Below, piece by piece: positions 16,975 through 25,525 of a stretch of 58,082 nt of DNA (its first letter is position 1; each line of letters opens with the position of its first letter). Below the pieces are notes generated by a model. It saw only the letters and a program-made list of their open reading frames with translations, made no database searches and was not told where the DNA came from. The stretch is from an uncultured Acetatifactor sp. (GTDB lineage: Bacteria > Bacillota > Clostridia > Lachnospirales > Lachnospiraceae): contig CAJTPN010000018.1 in assembly GCA_910578185.1 (NCBI GenBank), positions 12,632 through 70,713 on the forward strand, written 5' to 3'. Position numbers and translations under genes: made by a program.

Positions 16975-17520
16975 TTACGACTTTATCGCCAATACCATCA
17001 GCGCTGTCTCCGCCATATTGTTTCCGCTGTCCATGCTGCATTTTTGTAAATATCTGTGCGCTTCCGCTTCCGTCATGTGATTCCTGTCCATCAGCAGCGC
17101 CTTTGCTTCCTGAATTGCCGTATCTTCTTCCGCATTCCGCACCTTGGGCTTTAAACGCGCCGCCCTTCTGCGCCGTTCAAGCCCTTCGGCCATCATCCCC
17201 ACAGTGTTTACAAGCTCATGAACCTTCAAAGGCATGGACAGGCACACAACGCCTTCTCCCATACACTGACTGAGCAAATGATCCGATGCAATCAAAAGCA
17301 TCTCAAAATCAGAGGGCAGGCATTCCTGCAGGCGGGAATAAACCATATCTGCCAGTTTATAACTGCAGATAACGATACCGCTGTTTAATTCATCCGCCTG
17401 ACTGATGGCCTGCGCGCCTGTGGTACATACACCGTTTACCCGAAAGCCATTCTTCATGAGTACATTTTTAATTCCTCTGGCATCCTCCAGCTTGGGTAAC
17501 GCTACAATGATATTCGTCAA
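16975..17520 (-). CDS. ANTAR-domain response regulator-like antiterminator
   Basis: This 181-residue protein has an N-terminal receiver-like domain (about 1-115), a short coiled coil (AEGLERRRRAARLK) and a C-terminal ANTAR domain (EEDTAIQEAKALLMDRNHMT, EAEAHRYLQKCSMDSG, then the NMAETALMVL helix). ANTAR proteins bind paired RNA hairpins and prevent premature termination. The receiver seems degenerate: at the end of strand 3, where the phospho-acceptor Asp belongs, the sequence reads IVICSYKLAD. It lies 43 bases downstream of glnA, the arrangement of ANTAR genes tied to glutamine synthetase in clostridia, and glnA has an attenuator-like leader. Confidence 0.88.
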   Translation of the reverse strand: MTNIIVALPKLEDARGIKNVLMKNGFRVNGVCTTGAQAISQADELNSGIVICSYKLADMVYSRLQECLPSDFEMLLIASDHLLSQCMGEGVVCLSMPLKVHELVNTVGMMAEGLERRRRAARLKPKVRNAEEDTAIQEAKALLMDRNHMTEAEAHRYLQKCSMDSGNNMAETALMVLAIKS

Positions 17521-17563
17521 GCCATCACCTCCTTATCCAACATTCCATGAATAAAGAGCTATC

Positions 17564-18895
17564 CTAATATCGGTATAAATACTCTTCAAGCTCCCAAGCT
17601 GTTACCTGTGCACGGTATTGCTGCCATTCTTTTTCCTTCTGGGCGATATACCGCTCCGCAACATGCTTTCCAAGCACCTCCAGGATAAAGGAATCTTTCT
17701 TCAGTTCATCCACGGCGTCAATCAGGGTCCCCGGCAAATTTTCGATCTTCAATGCCTTTCTCTCTTCGTCGGTCATGGTATAGATATTACAATTCACACA
17801 CTCAGGCGGCTCTATCTTATTTAGAATGCCATCCAGCCCTGCTTTCAGACATACCGCCAGGGTAAGATATGGATTTGCCGCAGAATCCGGGCTTCTAAGC
17901 TCAATCCTGGCATTGTCGCCCTGATTTGCTGGAATGCGGATTAACGGACTTCTATTGGCGGTGCTCCATGCGATATACACCGGGGCCGCATACCCCGGCA
18001 CCAATCTCTTATAGGAATTTACCAACTGATTGGTTATCGCCGCCATACCTTTGATATGCTTCATAATACCACCAATAAAATAATATGCTTCCTGGCTTAA
18101 ACCATTAGGATCATTTTGATCTTCAAAAATATTTTTCCCGTCTCTGTGAAGAGACATATTAATATGCATGCCGGAACCATTGACACCAAACTTTGGCTTT
18201 GGCATAAACGTAGCATGCAGTCCATGGCGCTTTGCAATCGTCCTTACCGCCAGTTTAAAGGTCATGATATTATCCGCCGTTTTCAGGGCCTCATCATAAC
18301 GAAAGTCTATCTCATGCTGTGCGGGTGCAATTTCATGATGGGAAGCCTCAATAATCAGCCCCATATCCTCCAGGGCCATTACGATATCCCGTCTGGCATT
18401 TTCACCGTAGTCCAGAGGTCCCATATCAAAATATCCTGCCTGTTCACGAGTCATAGTAGTGGGGAGCGCATTTTCGTCCGTATCAAACAGAAAAAACTCA
18501 CATTCCGGCCCCACTTCAAAAGTATATCCCATTTCTTCCGCATCTCTGATAGCCCGCTTTAAAACCAGTCTGGGATCCCCGTCAAAAGGGGTGCCATCCG
18601 GCCGATAAATATCACAGATCATCCGCGCCACTTTGCCCTGCTGCGGTCTCCAGGGAAATATCTCCAATGTGGAAAAATCCGGATACAAAAACATATCGGA
18701 TTCCTCAATCCCCACAAACCCGTCAATAGCCGAACCGTCAAACATACACTGATTGTCCAGTGCCTTGTCCAGCTGATTCGCCGTAATCGCAATATTTTTC
18801 AGCTGCCCAAGCATATCCGTAAACTGCAGACGGATAAATTCAACATCCTCCTCCATCACAAGCCGTAACACATCATCCCTGGTTTTATTTTTCAT
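17564..18895 (-). CDS. glnA: Glutamine synthetase, type I
   Basis: This 443-residue enzyme makes glutamine from glutamate, ammonia and ATP, and has the length of the GSI-alpha group. Recognisable segments are EFIRLQFTDMLGQLKN, MFDGSAIDGFVGIEESDM, EVGPECEFFLF, the catalytic NGSGMHINMS and HHEIAPAQHEIDFRYD, and ANRSPLIRIP. AGGAGGT precedes the ATG. Transcription starts from a near-consensus promoter and passes through a terminator-like hairpin directly before the ribosome site, suggesting control by the ANTAR protein encoded next. Confidence 0.97.
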   Translation of the reverse strand: MKNKTRDDVLRLVMEEDVEFIRLQFTDMLGQLKNIAITANQLDKALDNQCMFDGSAIDGFVGIEESDMFLYPDFSTLEIFPWRPQQGKVARMICDIYRPDGTPFDGDPRLVLKRAIRDAEEMGYTFEVGPECEFFLFDTDENALPTTMTREQAGYFDMGPLDYGENARRDIVMALEDMGLIIEASHHEIAPAQHEIDFRYDEALKTADNIMTFKLAVRTIAKRHGLHATFMPKPKFGVNGSGMHINMSLHRDGKNIFEDQNDPNGLSQEAYYFIGGIMKHIKGMAAITNQLVNSYKRLVPGYAAPVYIAWSTANRSPLIRIPANQGDNARIELRSPDSAANPYLTLAVCLKAGLDGILNKIEPPECVNCNIYTMTDEERKALKIENLPGTLIDAVDELKKDSFILEVLGKHVAERYIAQKEKEWQQYRAQVTAWELEEYLYRY

Positions 18896-18912
18896 AAGAA
18901 ACCTCCTCCATT

Positions 18913-18956
18913 AAAAAAAGGCAGACTCATTCCTTCTTCAGAACGCCCTTGCCCTA
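18913..18956 (-). terminator. Attenuator-like hairpin in the glnA leader
   Basis: On the minus strand AGGGCA (about 18950-18955) can pair with CTGCCT (18919-18924), with extra pairing GTTC/GAAT inside, followed directly by a run of seven T (18913-18919) and then the glnA ribosome site. The leader is only about 60 bases, so this is in the path of every glnA transcript. Stem pairing is imperfect. Confidence 0.55.
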
Positions 18957-18964
18957 TACATCAC

Positions 18965-18993
18965 ATCATAGCAACCAACTCCCGCCTTGTCAA
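18965..18993 (-). promoter_or_regulatory. Predicted promoter of glnA
   Basis: On the minus strand, TTGACA (18988-18993) and TATGAT (18965-18970) are spaced by exactly 17 bases. The predicted start near 18957 places the hairpin and T-run inside the transcript. Confidence 0.8.
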
Positions 18994-19152
18994 TGTAAAT
19001 CATATTATGCGCCAATCTTACACCATATCCCGGAATTACCTCCGCAAATCAAAAGCGTTATCATTAACCTTTTTATTGGCTGCATAAATCCATAACCCAC
19101 CACATATTTATTATAAAGAGAAAGTACATGATAAAGCTTAAGGGGTATATGG

Positions 19153-19614
19153 ATGAGTGCTAAAACTAAAATTGTCGTACTTCACATGAAGGAGCTGATT
19201 TATACCGGAATCTTTGCCGCACTGGGAATTTTATTCGTTGTCCTTTTAATTATGATGTTCCTGCCTGACAAAGAAAACGAAAACACACCTCCTCCGGAAC
19301 AGGATACCGTGGAAACATCTTCCCGTTACATACCTGGCATCTATACCACAGAACTGGTGTTAGGCTCCCAGTCCATCGACGTGGAAGTGATCGTGGATAA
19401 AGAAAACATTACTTCCATACGCATGGTGAACCTGAACGATGCCATAACCACTATGTATCCGCTGCTCCAACCCACATTTGATTCCATCTGCAAACAGGTC
19501 TACGAACAGCAGTCCCTGGAACACATTACTTACACTGCGGACAGCAAATATACCTCATTGGTACTGCTGGAAGCAATTCAAAATTCTCTCAATAAGGCGA
19601 AAGGAAGTAATTAA
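19153..19614 (+). CDS. Membrane-anchored protein with FMN-bind-like domain
   Basis: This 153-residue protein has a basic N-terminus, one membrane helix (about residues 17-38), a Pro/Glu-rich linker (PDKENENTPPPEQDTVETSS) and a C-terminal domain of about 95 residues. That domain (IPGIYTTELVLGSQSIDVEV, then a D-x-I-T-S-I-R strand and a helix ending in LLEAIQNSLNKA) has the order of the FMN_bind fold found in RnfG/NqrC-type proteins. The flavin-attachment motif that usually reads S-G-A-T is replaced by SKYTSL, so covalent flavin is doubtful. AAGGGG lies before the ATG. It diverges from glnA and ends in a strong terminator. Confidence 0.65.
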   Translation: MSAKTKIVVLHMKELIYTGIFAALGILFVVLLIMMFLPDKENENTPPPEQDTVETSSRYIPGIYTTELVLGSQSIDVEVIVDKENITSIRMVNLNDAITTMYPLLQPTFDSICKQVYEQQSLEHITYTADSKYTSLVLLEAIQNSLNKAKGSN

Positions 19615-19627
19615 AAACGCCTCCGCA

Positions 19628-19659
19628 ACGGTTCGGCCCCAAAGCCGAACCGTCGTTTT
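19628..19659 (+). terminator. Intrinsic terminator
   Basis: ACGGTTCGGC (19628-19637) and GCCGAACCGT (19644-19653) form a perfect 10-bp stem with a 6-base loop, followed by CGTTTTATT. It ends the plus-strand gene at 19153 and faces the 3' end of nadE. Confidence 0.9.
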
Positions 19660-19689
19660 ATTCCTATATTCCCTCATTTGACTCCGCAA

Positions 19690-21606
19690 TTAACCGGTCA
19701 GCTTTTCCACTTCCTCCAGCCACATTCTTGCACTGGTGTCGGAAGGCATACGCAGATCCCCTCTGGGAGACACCGCCACACTTCCCACTTTAGGCCCATC
19801 CGGCAGGCAGGAACGCTTAAACTGCTGTGCGAAAAATCTTTGATAAAAGACCTTCAGCCAATGCAAAATCGTACTATTGTTATACTGCCCTTTAAAAGCA
19901 AGCTTTGCCACTCGGAAAATCTTCTCAGGCGGAAATCCGCATCGAAGCATATAGTAAAGAAAGAAGTCATGCAGCTCGTAAGGTCCCACCAGATCCTCCG
20001 TTTTCTGCGAAATCACTCCGTCCACAGGCGGCAGTAACTCGGGACTCACAGGCGTATCCAACACATCCGAAAGCACCTCCGAAAGCTCCCTGTTCCCACA
20101 GGTATCGGAATAAAACTTCACCAAATGTCTTACCAGTGTCTTCGGCACTCCCACATTAACGCCATACATTGACATATGATCGCCATTGTAAGTAGCCCAT
20201 CCCAAAGCCAGTTCCGACATATCCCCCGTACCGATCACAAGTCCCCCCCAGCGGTTTGCAATATCCATAAGCACCTGGGTGCGTTCTCTGGCCTGAGCAT
20301 TCTCATAGGTCACATCATGCCTGCCCGGATCCTGCCCAATATCCTCAAAATGTATCTCCACGGCTTTACGAATATCAATTTCCTCCAGAGAAACTCCCAA
20401 CGTCCGCGCCAATCTGCAGGCATTTTCATAAGTTCTGTCCGTAGTGCCAAAACACGGCATGGTGACTGCAATGATCCCTTCTCTCGAAAGTCCAAGCATA
20501 TCAAACGTGCGAACCGTAACTAACAATGCCAGCGTCGAATCCAGTCCTCCCGAAATTCCCAGCACAGCTTTTGTCAGTCCCGTATGCTCATACCTCTTTT
20601 TTAATCCGTAGGATTGTATGGACAAAATCTCTTCACAGCGTCTGTTCCTTTTCTCTTCATCTCCGGGCACAAACGGCATAGCTCCAAAGGTTCTCTCTAA
20701 CTTGGTCTCCAAGACATTTACCCGAAAAGGAATTTTCGCATAAGGAGTCTCTGGCGCATTGCCAAAGGTCCCCATACGACGCCTCTCAGACAAAATTCTC
20801 TGCACATCTATATCTCCATAGACAGTCTCACAGCGAAACCTCTTTGCCTGCACAAGGATGGTGCCGTTTTCCGCAATGAGATTATGTCCTCCAAACACCA
20901 TATCCTGTGTGGATTCCCCTTCCCCTGCGGAAGCATAAACATAGCCGCAAATCAGACGTGCACTGGAAGACTTCACCAATAGTTCCCGATATTCATCCTT
21001 ACCCACCGTCTCATTGGACGCGGAAAGATTGGCTATAACCGTCGCTCCCATCATGGCGTGATCCGTCCCGGGAGAATTAGCAACCCATAAATCTTCACAG
21101 ATCTCGCAGCCCACGGTCAAGCCGTGCATGGATTCACACTCAAATAAAATATTGGTACCAAAGGGTATGCTTTTCCCCGCCAGTTGAAAAAGCACCGGCT
21201 CCCGGTTCCCCTCGCTAAAGTGCCGTCCCTCGTAAAATTCCGCATAAGACGGGATATTTGCTTTGGGAATTAAGCCAAGCACCTCTCCGTTCCAGATTGC
21301 CGCTGCTACATTATAAAGCTTCCCGCCGCGCTCCATGGGCAGCCCTACCATCACAAGGGCATCTTTCCCCTTTGTAGTATCCGCAATTTTAAGCATCCAC
21401 TGACATGCCTCTTCCAGCAAAAGCTGCTGCAAAAACAAATCCCCACAGGTATAGCCTGTCAGACATAATTCTGGGAACACGATTACCTTTGCCCCATTTA
21501 CATATGCTTCTTCCAGCTTTGCACAAATCTCACCTGCGTTGTAGGCAGGATCCGCCACTTTAATTTTAGGCGTTACCGCCGCCACTTTGATAAATCCCTG
21601 CTTCAT
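19690..21606 (-). CDS. nadE: Glutamine-dependent NAD synthetase
   Basis: This 638-residue two-domain enzyme makes NAD from deamido-NAD with ammonia drawn from glutamine. The N-terminal nitrilase-like glutaminase has its Glu in VFPELCLTGY and its Cys in TVGCEICEDLWV. The C-terminal synthetase has the P-loop-like LGISGGLDSTLAL and GTGDMSELALGWATYNGDHM. The chosen start MKQGFIKVAAVTP has GGAGGAGTGGA upstream; the open frame extends 17 residues further without support. It is the last gene of a minus-strand run and lies downstream of hslO. Confidence 0.96.
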   Translation of the reverse strand: MKQGFIKVAAVTPKIKVADPAYNAGEICAKLEEAYVNGAKVIVFPELCLTGYTCGDLFLQQLLLEEACQWMLKIADTTKGKDALVMVGLPMERGGKLYNVAAAIWNGEVLGLIPKANIPSYAEFYEGRHFSEGNREPVLFQLAGKSIPFGTNILFECESMHGLTVGCEICEDLWVANSPGTDHAMMGATVIANLSASNETVGKDEYRELLVKSSSARLICGYVYASAGEGESTQDMVFGGHNLIAENGTILVQAKRFRCETVYGDIDVQRILSERRRMGTFGNAPETPYAKIPFRVNVLETKLERTFGAMPFVPGDEEKRNRRCEEILSIQSYGLKKRYEHTGLTKAVLGISGGLDSTLALLVTVRTFDMLGLSREGIIAVTMPCFGTTDRTYENACRLARTLGVSLEEIDIRKAVEIHFEDIGQDPGRHDVTYENAQARERTQVLMDIANRWGGLVIGTGDMSELALGWATYNGDHMSMYGVNVGVPKTLVRHLVKFYSDTCGNRELSEVLSDVLDTPVSPELLPPVDGVISQKTEDLVGPYELHDFFLYYMLRCGFPPEKIFRVAKLAFKGQYNNSTILHWLKVFYQRFFAQQFKRSCLPDGPKVGSVAVSPRGDLRMPSDTSARMWLEEVEKLTG

Positions 21607-21748
21607 GCAGCTCCACTCCTCCAAGTCAAATCCCCCGCCGCAAGCAGCGGGCATCAAATTTGCAGTGCCCTAAGGGAAACGAACCCTTTAAAGCATTCCT
21701 GTTGTGGCAGTCTGCCCCAACCATTGCGGGAAACCCTCAGAAACCTTG

Positions 21749-22630
21749 TCAATTTATCAGTTTCTTTAGTTCTTCCACACCAAATCGAAATTGTGTGTTG
21801 CAGAAATGGCAATTCACCTCTATATCCTGCCCCTCTTCTATCATTTCTTGAATATCCTTTTTGCCAAGTCCCATCAGAACTTTCTCTATCTTAGCTCGGC
21901 TGCAGTTACACGAAAAAAGCGTGGGCACAGAATCCAAAATTTCACACGCAAGCCCATCCAGAAGAGATTCCAGCATTTGTTCCGGCGTTTTCCCTCCATC
22001 CAGCATAGCTGTCACGGATGTAAATCTGCTCAAATTTTGTTCCAGTTGTTCTATTACACTATCCTCGGCATATGGCATGAGCTGTACGATAAAGCCGCCT
22101 GCCTGCCGCACCGTATTGTTCTTTTCCATCAACACACCAAGGCCAACGGAGGAAGGCGTCTGCTCCGAAGTGGCAAAGTAATAAGTCAGATCTTCTGCAA
22201 TCTCCCCCGTCTGCAATAGAGTCTGCCCAACGTAAGGCTCTTTTAACCCCATATCCTTTATCACGCAAAGCATCCCCTGTCCCACGGCTCCCGCCACATC
22301 CAACTTTCCCACCGCATTGGGCGGCAGCAGCACATCCGGAACATTTGCATACCCTTTCACATTGCACTTGGAATCAGCCGTCACCGTAATTCCCTGCACG
22401 GGTCCATCCCCTTTCACCTGAAGGGTTAACAGATCTCTCTCTCCCTTCAGCATACTCCCCATCATAGCGCCTGCGCTCAAAAGCCGTCCCAGCGCCGCCG
22501 TGATCACGGGACTGGTATTATGCAGCTGTCTGGCCCTCTCCACCAAGCCCCTGGTAGTGCAGGCAAATGCCCGAATCTGCGCTCCTGCCGCCGTAGCCCG
22601 CACAATATAATCCGATCTGATCTCTTCCAT
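21749..22630 (-). CDS. hslO: Redox-regulated chaperonin Hsp33
   Basis: This 293-residue cytoplasmic holdase is activated when its zinc centre is oxidised. The four-cysteine switch is at the C-terminus (FSCNCSRAK and EVNCHFCNTQFRFG), preceded by the ITAALGRLLSAGAMMGSMLKG and GDGPVQGITVTADS segments of the substrate-binding domain. It is between nadE and the methyltransferase gene on the same strand. Confidence 0.96.
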   Translation of the reverse strand: MEEIRSDYIVRATAAGAQIRAFACTTRGLVERARQLHNTSPVITAALGRLLSAGAMMGSMLKGERDLLTLQVKGDGPVQGITVTADSKCNVKGYANVPDVLLPPNAVGKLDVAGAVGQGMLCVIKDMGLKEPYVGQTLLQTGEIAEDLTYYFATSEQTPSSVGLGVLMEKNNTVRQAGGFIVQLMPYAEDSVIEQLEQNLSRFTSVTAMLDGGKTPEQMLESLLDGLACEILDSVPTLFSCNCSRAKIEKVLMGLGKKDIQEMIEEGQDIEVNCHFCNTQFRFGVEELKKLIN

Positions 22631-22707
22631 TCTGCTCTCCCATGCCGCAATTTACGGCTCAAATCAAAACGGCCTATGCCCGTTTCTGCCAATTACAGCC
22701 AACAAAA

Positions 22708-23505
22708 CTACAGCGTCTTACCGTGCTCCCTGGCCACCACATATACCCTCTCGCTTTCTCCCGTCACAGCCTCTCCGGTATCCGCATCCATAACTTCCAC
22801 TATATTCATGCCCGCCTGTTCCACCAGTCGGATCATTTGTTCCGTTACATATCCCCTCTGAAAATGCGTTTCAGTAAACTTGCGGAAGCGCTCGTCCTCT
22901 TCCCTGACAAAGATCGTCAGATCATACTCGTTTATCTCCTCTTCCGAATCGTAGATATTTTCCCATATAAAGCTGCAATCTTCCCTGTTTTCTGCAATCG
23001 TGGTATTTCCGATCACCTCTCGATATTTATAAACCGTATTGAAATCAAAGATAAAGACGCCCCCGGGGAACAGATATTTGTTCACCACAGTAAACACATC
23101 AAGAAGCTCATCTTCCTCCAAAAGATAATTCAGGGAATCGCAAACGCAAAATATTGTCCCCACGGTACTGTACAACTCCAGATCACGCATATCCTGCAAA
23201 AGATACAGAATTTGTGCGCCGCTCCTCTCCTTTTTTCCCATGGCAACATTCAGCATGGACTCGGAAGAATCCACACCAATCATATCATACCCCTTCTCAT
23301 ACATAATCTCCGTCAAAGTTCCCGTACCACAGCCCATATCAACCACCAGATTCCGTTCGGAATCCAGAATTCCTTCCGCATCACGCTCCGGTTTTGACAC
23401 ACCATATTTCCGTATCAATTCGTCAAGGCGCTGGGCCCATACCCCATAAGGCGTATTATCCATCAATTCGTCATAAACTTCCGCAAAGTCCTGATATGCT
23501 TCCAC
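22708..23505 (-). CDS. Class I SAM-dependent methyltransferase
   Basis: A 265-residue Rossmann methyltransferase with motif I VVDMGCGTGTLTE, motif II IGVDSSESML, and the post-motif CDSLNYLLEEDELLDVF characteristic of small cytoplasmic methyltransferases. The substrate is unknown. The start is uncertain: GTG at 23505 (EAYQDFAEVYDELM) has GGGGGG 5 bases upstream, whereas GTG at 23541 overlaps the end of the DUF368 gene by 8 bases and would be translationally coupled to it. A short hydrophilic insert (PERDAEGILDSER) sits before motif I. Confidence 0.85.
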   Translation of the reverse strand: MEAYQDFAEVYDELMDNTPYGVWAQRLDELIRKYGVSKPERDAEGILDSERNLVVDMGCGTGTLTEIMYEKGYDMIGVDSSESMLNVAMGKKERSGAQILYLLQDMRDLELYSTVGTIFCVCDSLNYLLEEDELLDVFTVVNKYLFPGGVFIFDFNTVYKYREVIGNTTIAENREDCSFIWENIYDSEEEINEYDLTIFVREEDERFRKFTETHFQRGYVTEQMIRLVEQAGMNIVEVMDADTGEAVTGESERVYVVAREHGKTL

Positions 23506-23533
23506 TTCGGCCCCCCGTTCACACACAACACTC

Positions 23534-24379
23534 TTATTCACCCAGTTTCATGGCAATCACAAATCCAACCCCAAGAGCAAGAATACCTGTAACCACATTC
23601 AGCACCGACATCGCAGGAAATGTTCCCATCAGCAAAATCGCAATCGGAGACGAAACGATAAGCCCAATAATGGCCCAATAAGCATACAACGGGAATTTTT
23701 CAAAAATAAACTCAACCAACTTGGCAATTCCAAAGACGCCTGCCACAACCCCCAGCCCAAAAGGAACCAAAATTCCACAGCCTTCCAAAATGCCGTCCAT
23801 ATCAAAGGCAAACAGCGCTGAGAAGAAGTCTTTTACCGCATTCAGCACAGGATTATAAAAACCCATGAGCATCAAAACCATGGAGCCGCTCACACCTGGA
23901 ATCACCATGGTAGCTGAAGCAATCACACCAACGCCAAACAGCTTTATCACATTTACAAACCCAAATGACAGATCTGCCGCATTTCCTTCCTTCTCTCCTA
24001 CCGCCGCCAAAATTACCACCATGGCAAAAAACAAAAATCCGGCGATCATATGTCCCAGGCTTATTTTTTGAGTTTTAACCTTACCCCATACGGCGGGAAG
24101 TCCTCCCAAAATCAATCCGATAAACAGCAGATTTGTCTGAATAGGGAAATTTTCAAACAAATACGACAGCCCAAATGAACTTGCTGCAATGGCGACTACC
24201 ATACCAACCGCAATGGGAAACAAAAACAGCACGCTCTTTTTAAACTCGCTGAACAAATGTGTGATACAATGAATCAACTTATCGTAGATCCCCATGGATA
24301 CCATCATCGTACCGCCGCTGACACCTGGAATAATGTTTGCTATACCGATTACCATGCCTTTTAAAATACTCTTGATCAT
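23534..24379 (-). CDS. DUF368/PopT-type membrane protein (probable undecaprenyl-phosphate translocase)
   Basis: This 281-residue protein has about eight membrane helices. The repeated motif GIANIIPGVSGGTMMVSMGIY near the N-terminus and SATMVIPGVSGSMVLMLMGF in the middle define DUF368. Members of this family (PopT) and of the DedA family (UptA) are reported to recycle the lipid carrier undecaprenyl phosphate across the membrane; the role here is by family. GGAGAATTG precedes the ATG. It is between hisC and the methyltransferase in a minus-strand run. Confidence 0.9.
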   Translation of the reverse strand: MIKSILKGMVIGIANIIPGVSGGTMMVSMGIYDKLIHCITHLFSEFKKSVLFLFPIAVGMVVAIAASSFGLSYLFENFPIQTNLLFIGLILGGLPAVWGKVKTQKISLGHMIAGFLFFAMVVILAAVGEKEGNAADLSFGFVNVIKLFGVGVIASATMVIPGVSGSMVLMLMGFYNPVLNAVKDFFSALFAFDMDGILEGCGILVPFGLGVVAGVFGIAKLVEFIFEKFPLYAYWAIIGLIVSSPIAILLMGTFPAMSVLNVVTGILALGVGFVIAMKLGE

Positions 24380-24460
24380 TCAATTCTCCTACCTTTGATA
24401 TAAATTTATTTTTGCTTGCTATGTGCCCTTTCCTCTTTCGCCTTACTCCTAAGCCGCCGC

Positions 24461-25525
24461 TTACCGATATTTCCCCACATAATCTCTCAGGAAATCAAGC
24501 AGGCAATCCATCTGGCTGTCCGTGCCCACGGAAATTCTCAGAAAGTTGCATATCCTTGGCTTATCCCAGTATCTCACATAGATGTCCGCATCCCGAAGCG
24601 CATGAAAGATCCGGCTTGCGGGAATTGTCTCATGGGATGCAAAAATAAAATTAGCCATGGAATCCGGGAACCAAAATCCCAGCTTCTTTAACTCACTCTT
24701 TACCCGCTCCCTGGTGGCCGTTATCTTCCCGGTAATGCTCTTAAAATATGCGTCATCTCTGACCGCCTCAGCTCCCAGCAGCTGTGCCGGCATGTTCATG
24801 GTATAGGAATTAAATGAAAATTTCACATCATTCAGGTATCGTATCAGCCTCTCGTTTCCGATTGCAAATCCAATACGCATTCCCGCCATGGCCCTGGACT
24901 TGGAAAATGTCTGCACGATCAACAGATTATCATATTTTTCCAGCAAAGGCAAGGCACTTGTGCCTCCAAAATCCACATATGCTTCATCCACGATTACTAC
25001 CACATCCTGATTTACCGCAATGATCTCCTCCACGGTCTTTATATCCTCCATAAGACCTGTTGGCGCATTGGGATTTGGGAAAATCACTCCCCCGTTCTGC
25101 TGTCTGTAATCGTCGGGACAAATATGCCAGTTGTCGTCCAATGCACATAGCTTATACGGAATCCTGAACAATTCCGCCCAGACATCATAAAAGGAATATG
25201 TCACATCGGGAAATAAAACAGGCTTTTCACTGTTAAAAAACGTCATAAAAGCCATGGCCAATACATCATCGGACCCCACTCCTACAAAAATCTGCTCCGG
25301 ATTCACATGATAATATCGAGCCAATTCGTTTACAAGTAGGGATGTATTGGAATCTGGATACAAACGCAGGGCACTCCAATCCATCTGCGCAGCCGCCCTT
25401 GCCACACCGGGCGCCGGAGGATACGGACACTCGTTGGTATTTAATTTAATCACACTCTTCCGGTCAGGCTGTTCCCCCGCCACATAGGGCACCACTCTTC
25501 GTACATTATCTTCCCACTTCATCAT
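24461..25525 (-). CDS. hisC: Histidinol-phosphate aminotransferase-like PLP enzyme
   Basis: This 354-residue class II aminotransferase has the HisC N-terminus (RRVVPYVAGEQPDRKSVIKL, then NTNECPYPP), FVGVGSDDVLAMAF, FPNPNAPTG, DEAYVDF, and the Schiff-base lysine in QTFSKSRAMAGMRIGFAIG. It acts in histidine synthesis on histidinol phosphate, although close relatives can use other substrates. The ATG at 25525 overlaps the TGA of the upstream glycosyltransferase by four bases (ATGA), indicating translational coupling. No other his gene is in the window. Confidence 0.9.
   Translation of the reverse strand: MMKWEDNVRRVVPYVAGEQPDRKSVIKLNTNECPYPPAPGVARAAAQMDWSALRLYPDSNTSLLVNELARYYHVNPEQIFVGVGSDDVLAMAFMTFFNSEKPVLFPDVTYSFYDVWAELFRIPYKLCALDDNWHICPDDYRQQNGGVIFPNPNAPTGLMEDIKTVEEIIAVNQDVVVIVDEAYVDFGGTSALPLLEKYDNLLIVQTFSKSRAMAGMRIGFAIGNERLIRYLNDVKFSFNSYTMNMPAQLLGAEAVRDDAYFKSITGKITATRERVKSELKKLGFWFPDSMANFIFASHETIPASRIFHALRDADIYVRYWDKPRICNFLRISVGTDSQMDCLLDFLRDYVGKYR

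Noticed and set aside
23506..23541. Longer start for the methyltransferase (GTG at 23541)
   Set aside because: Possible by coupling with the DUF368 gene, but the added 12 residues do not resemble the family and the GTG at 23505 has a strong ribosome site.
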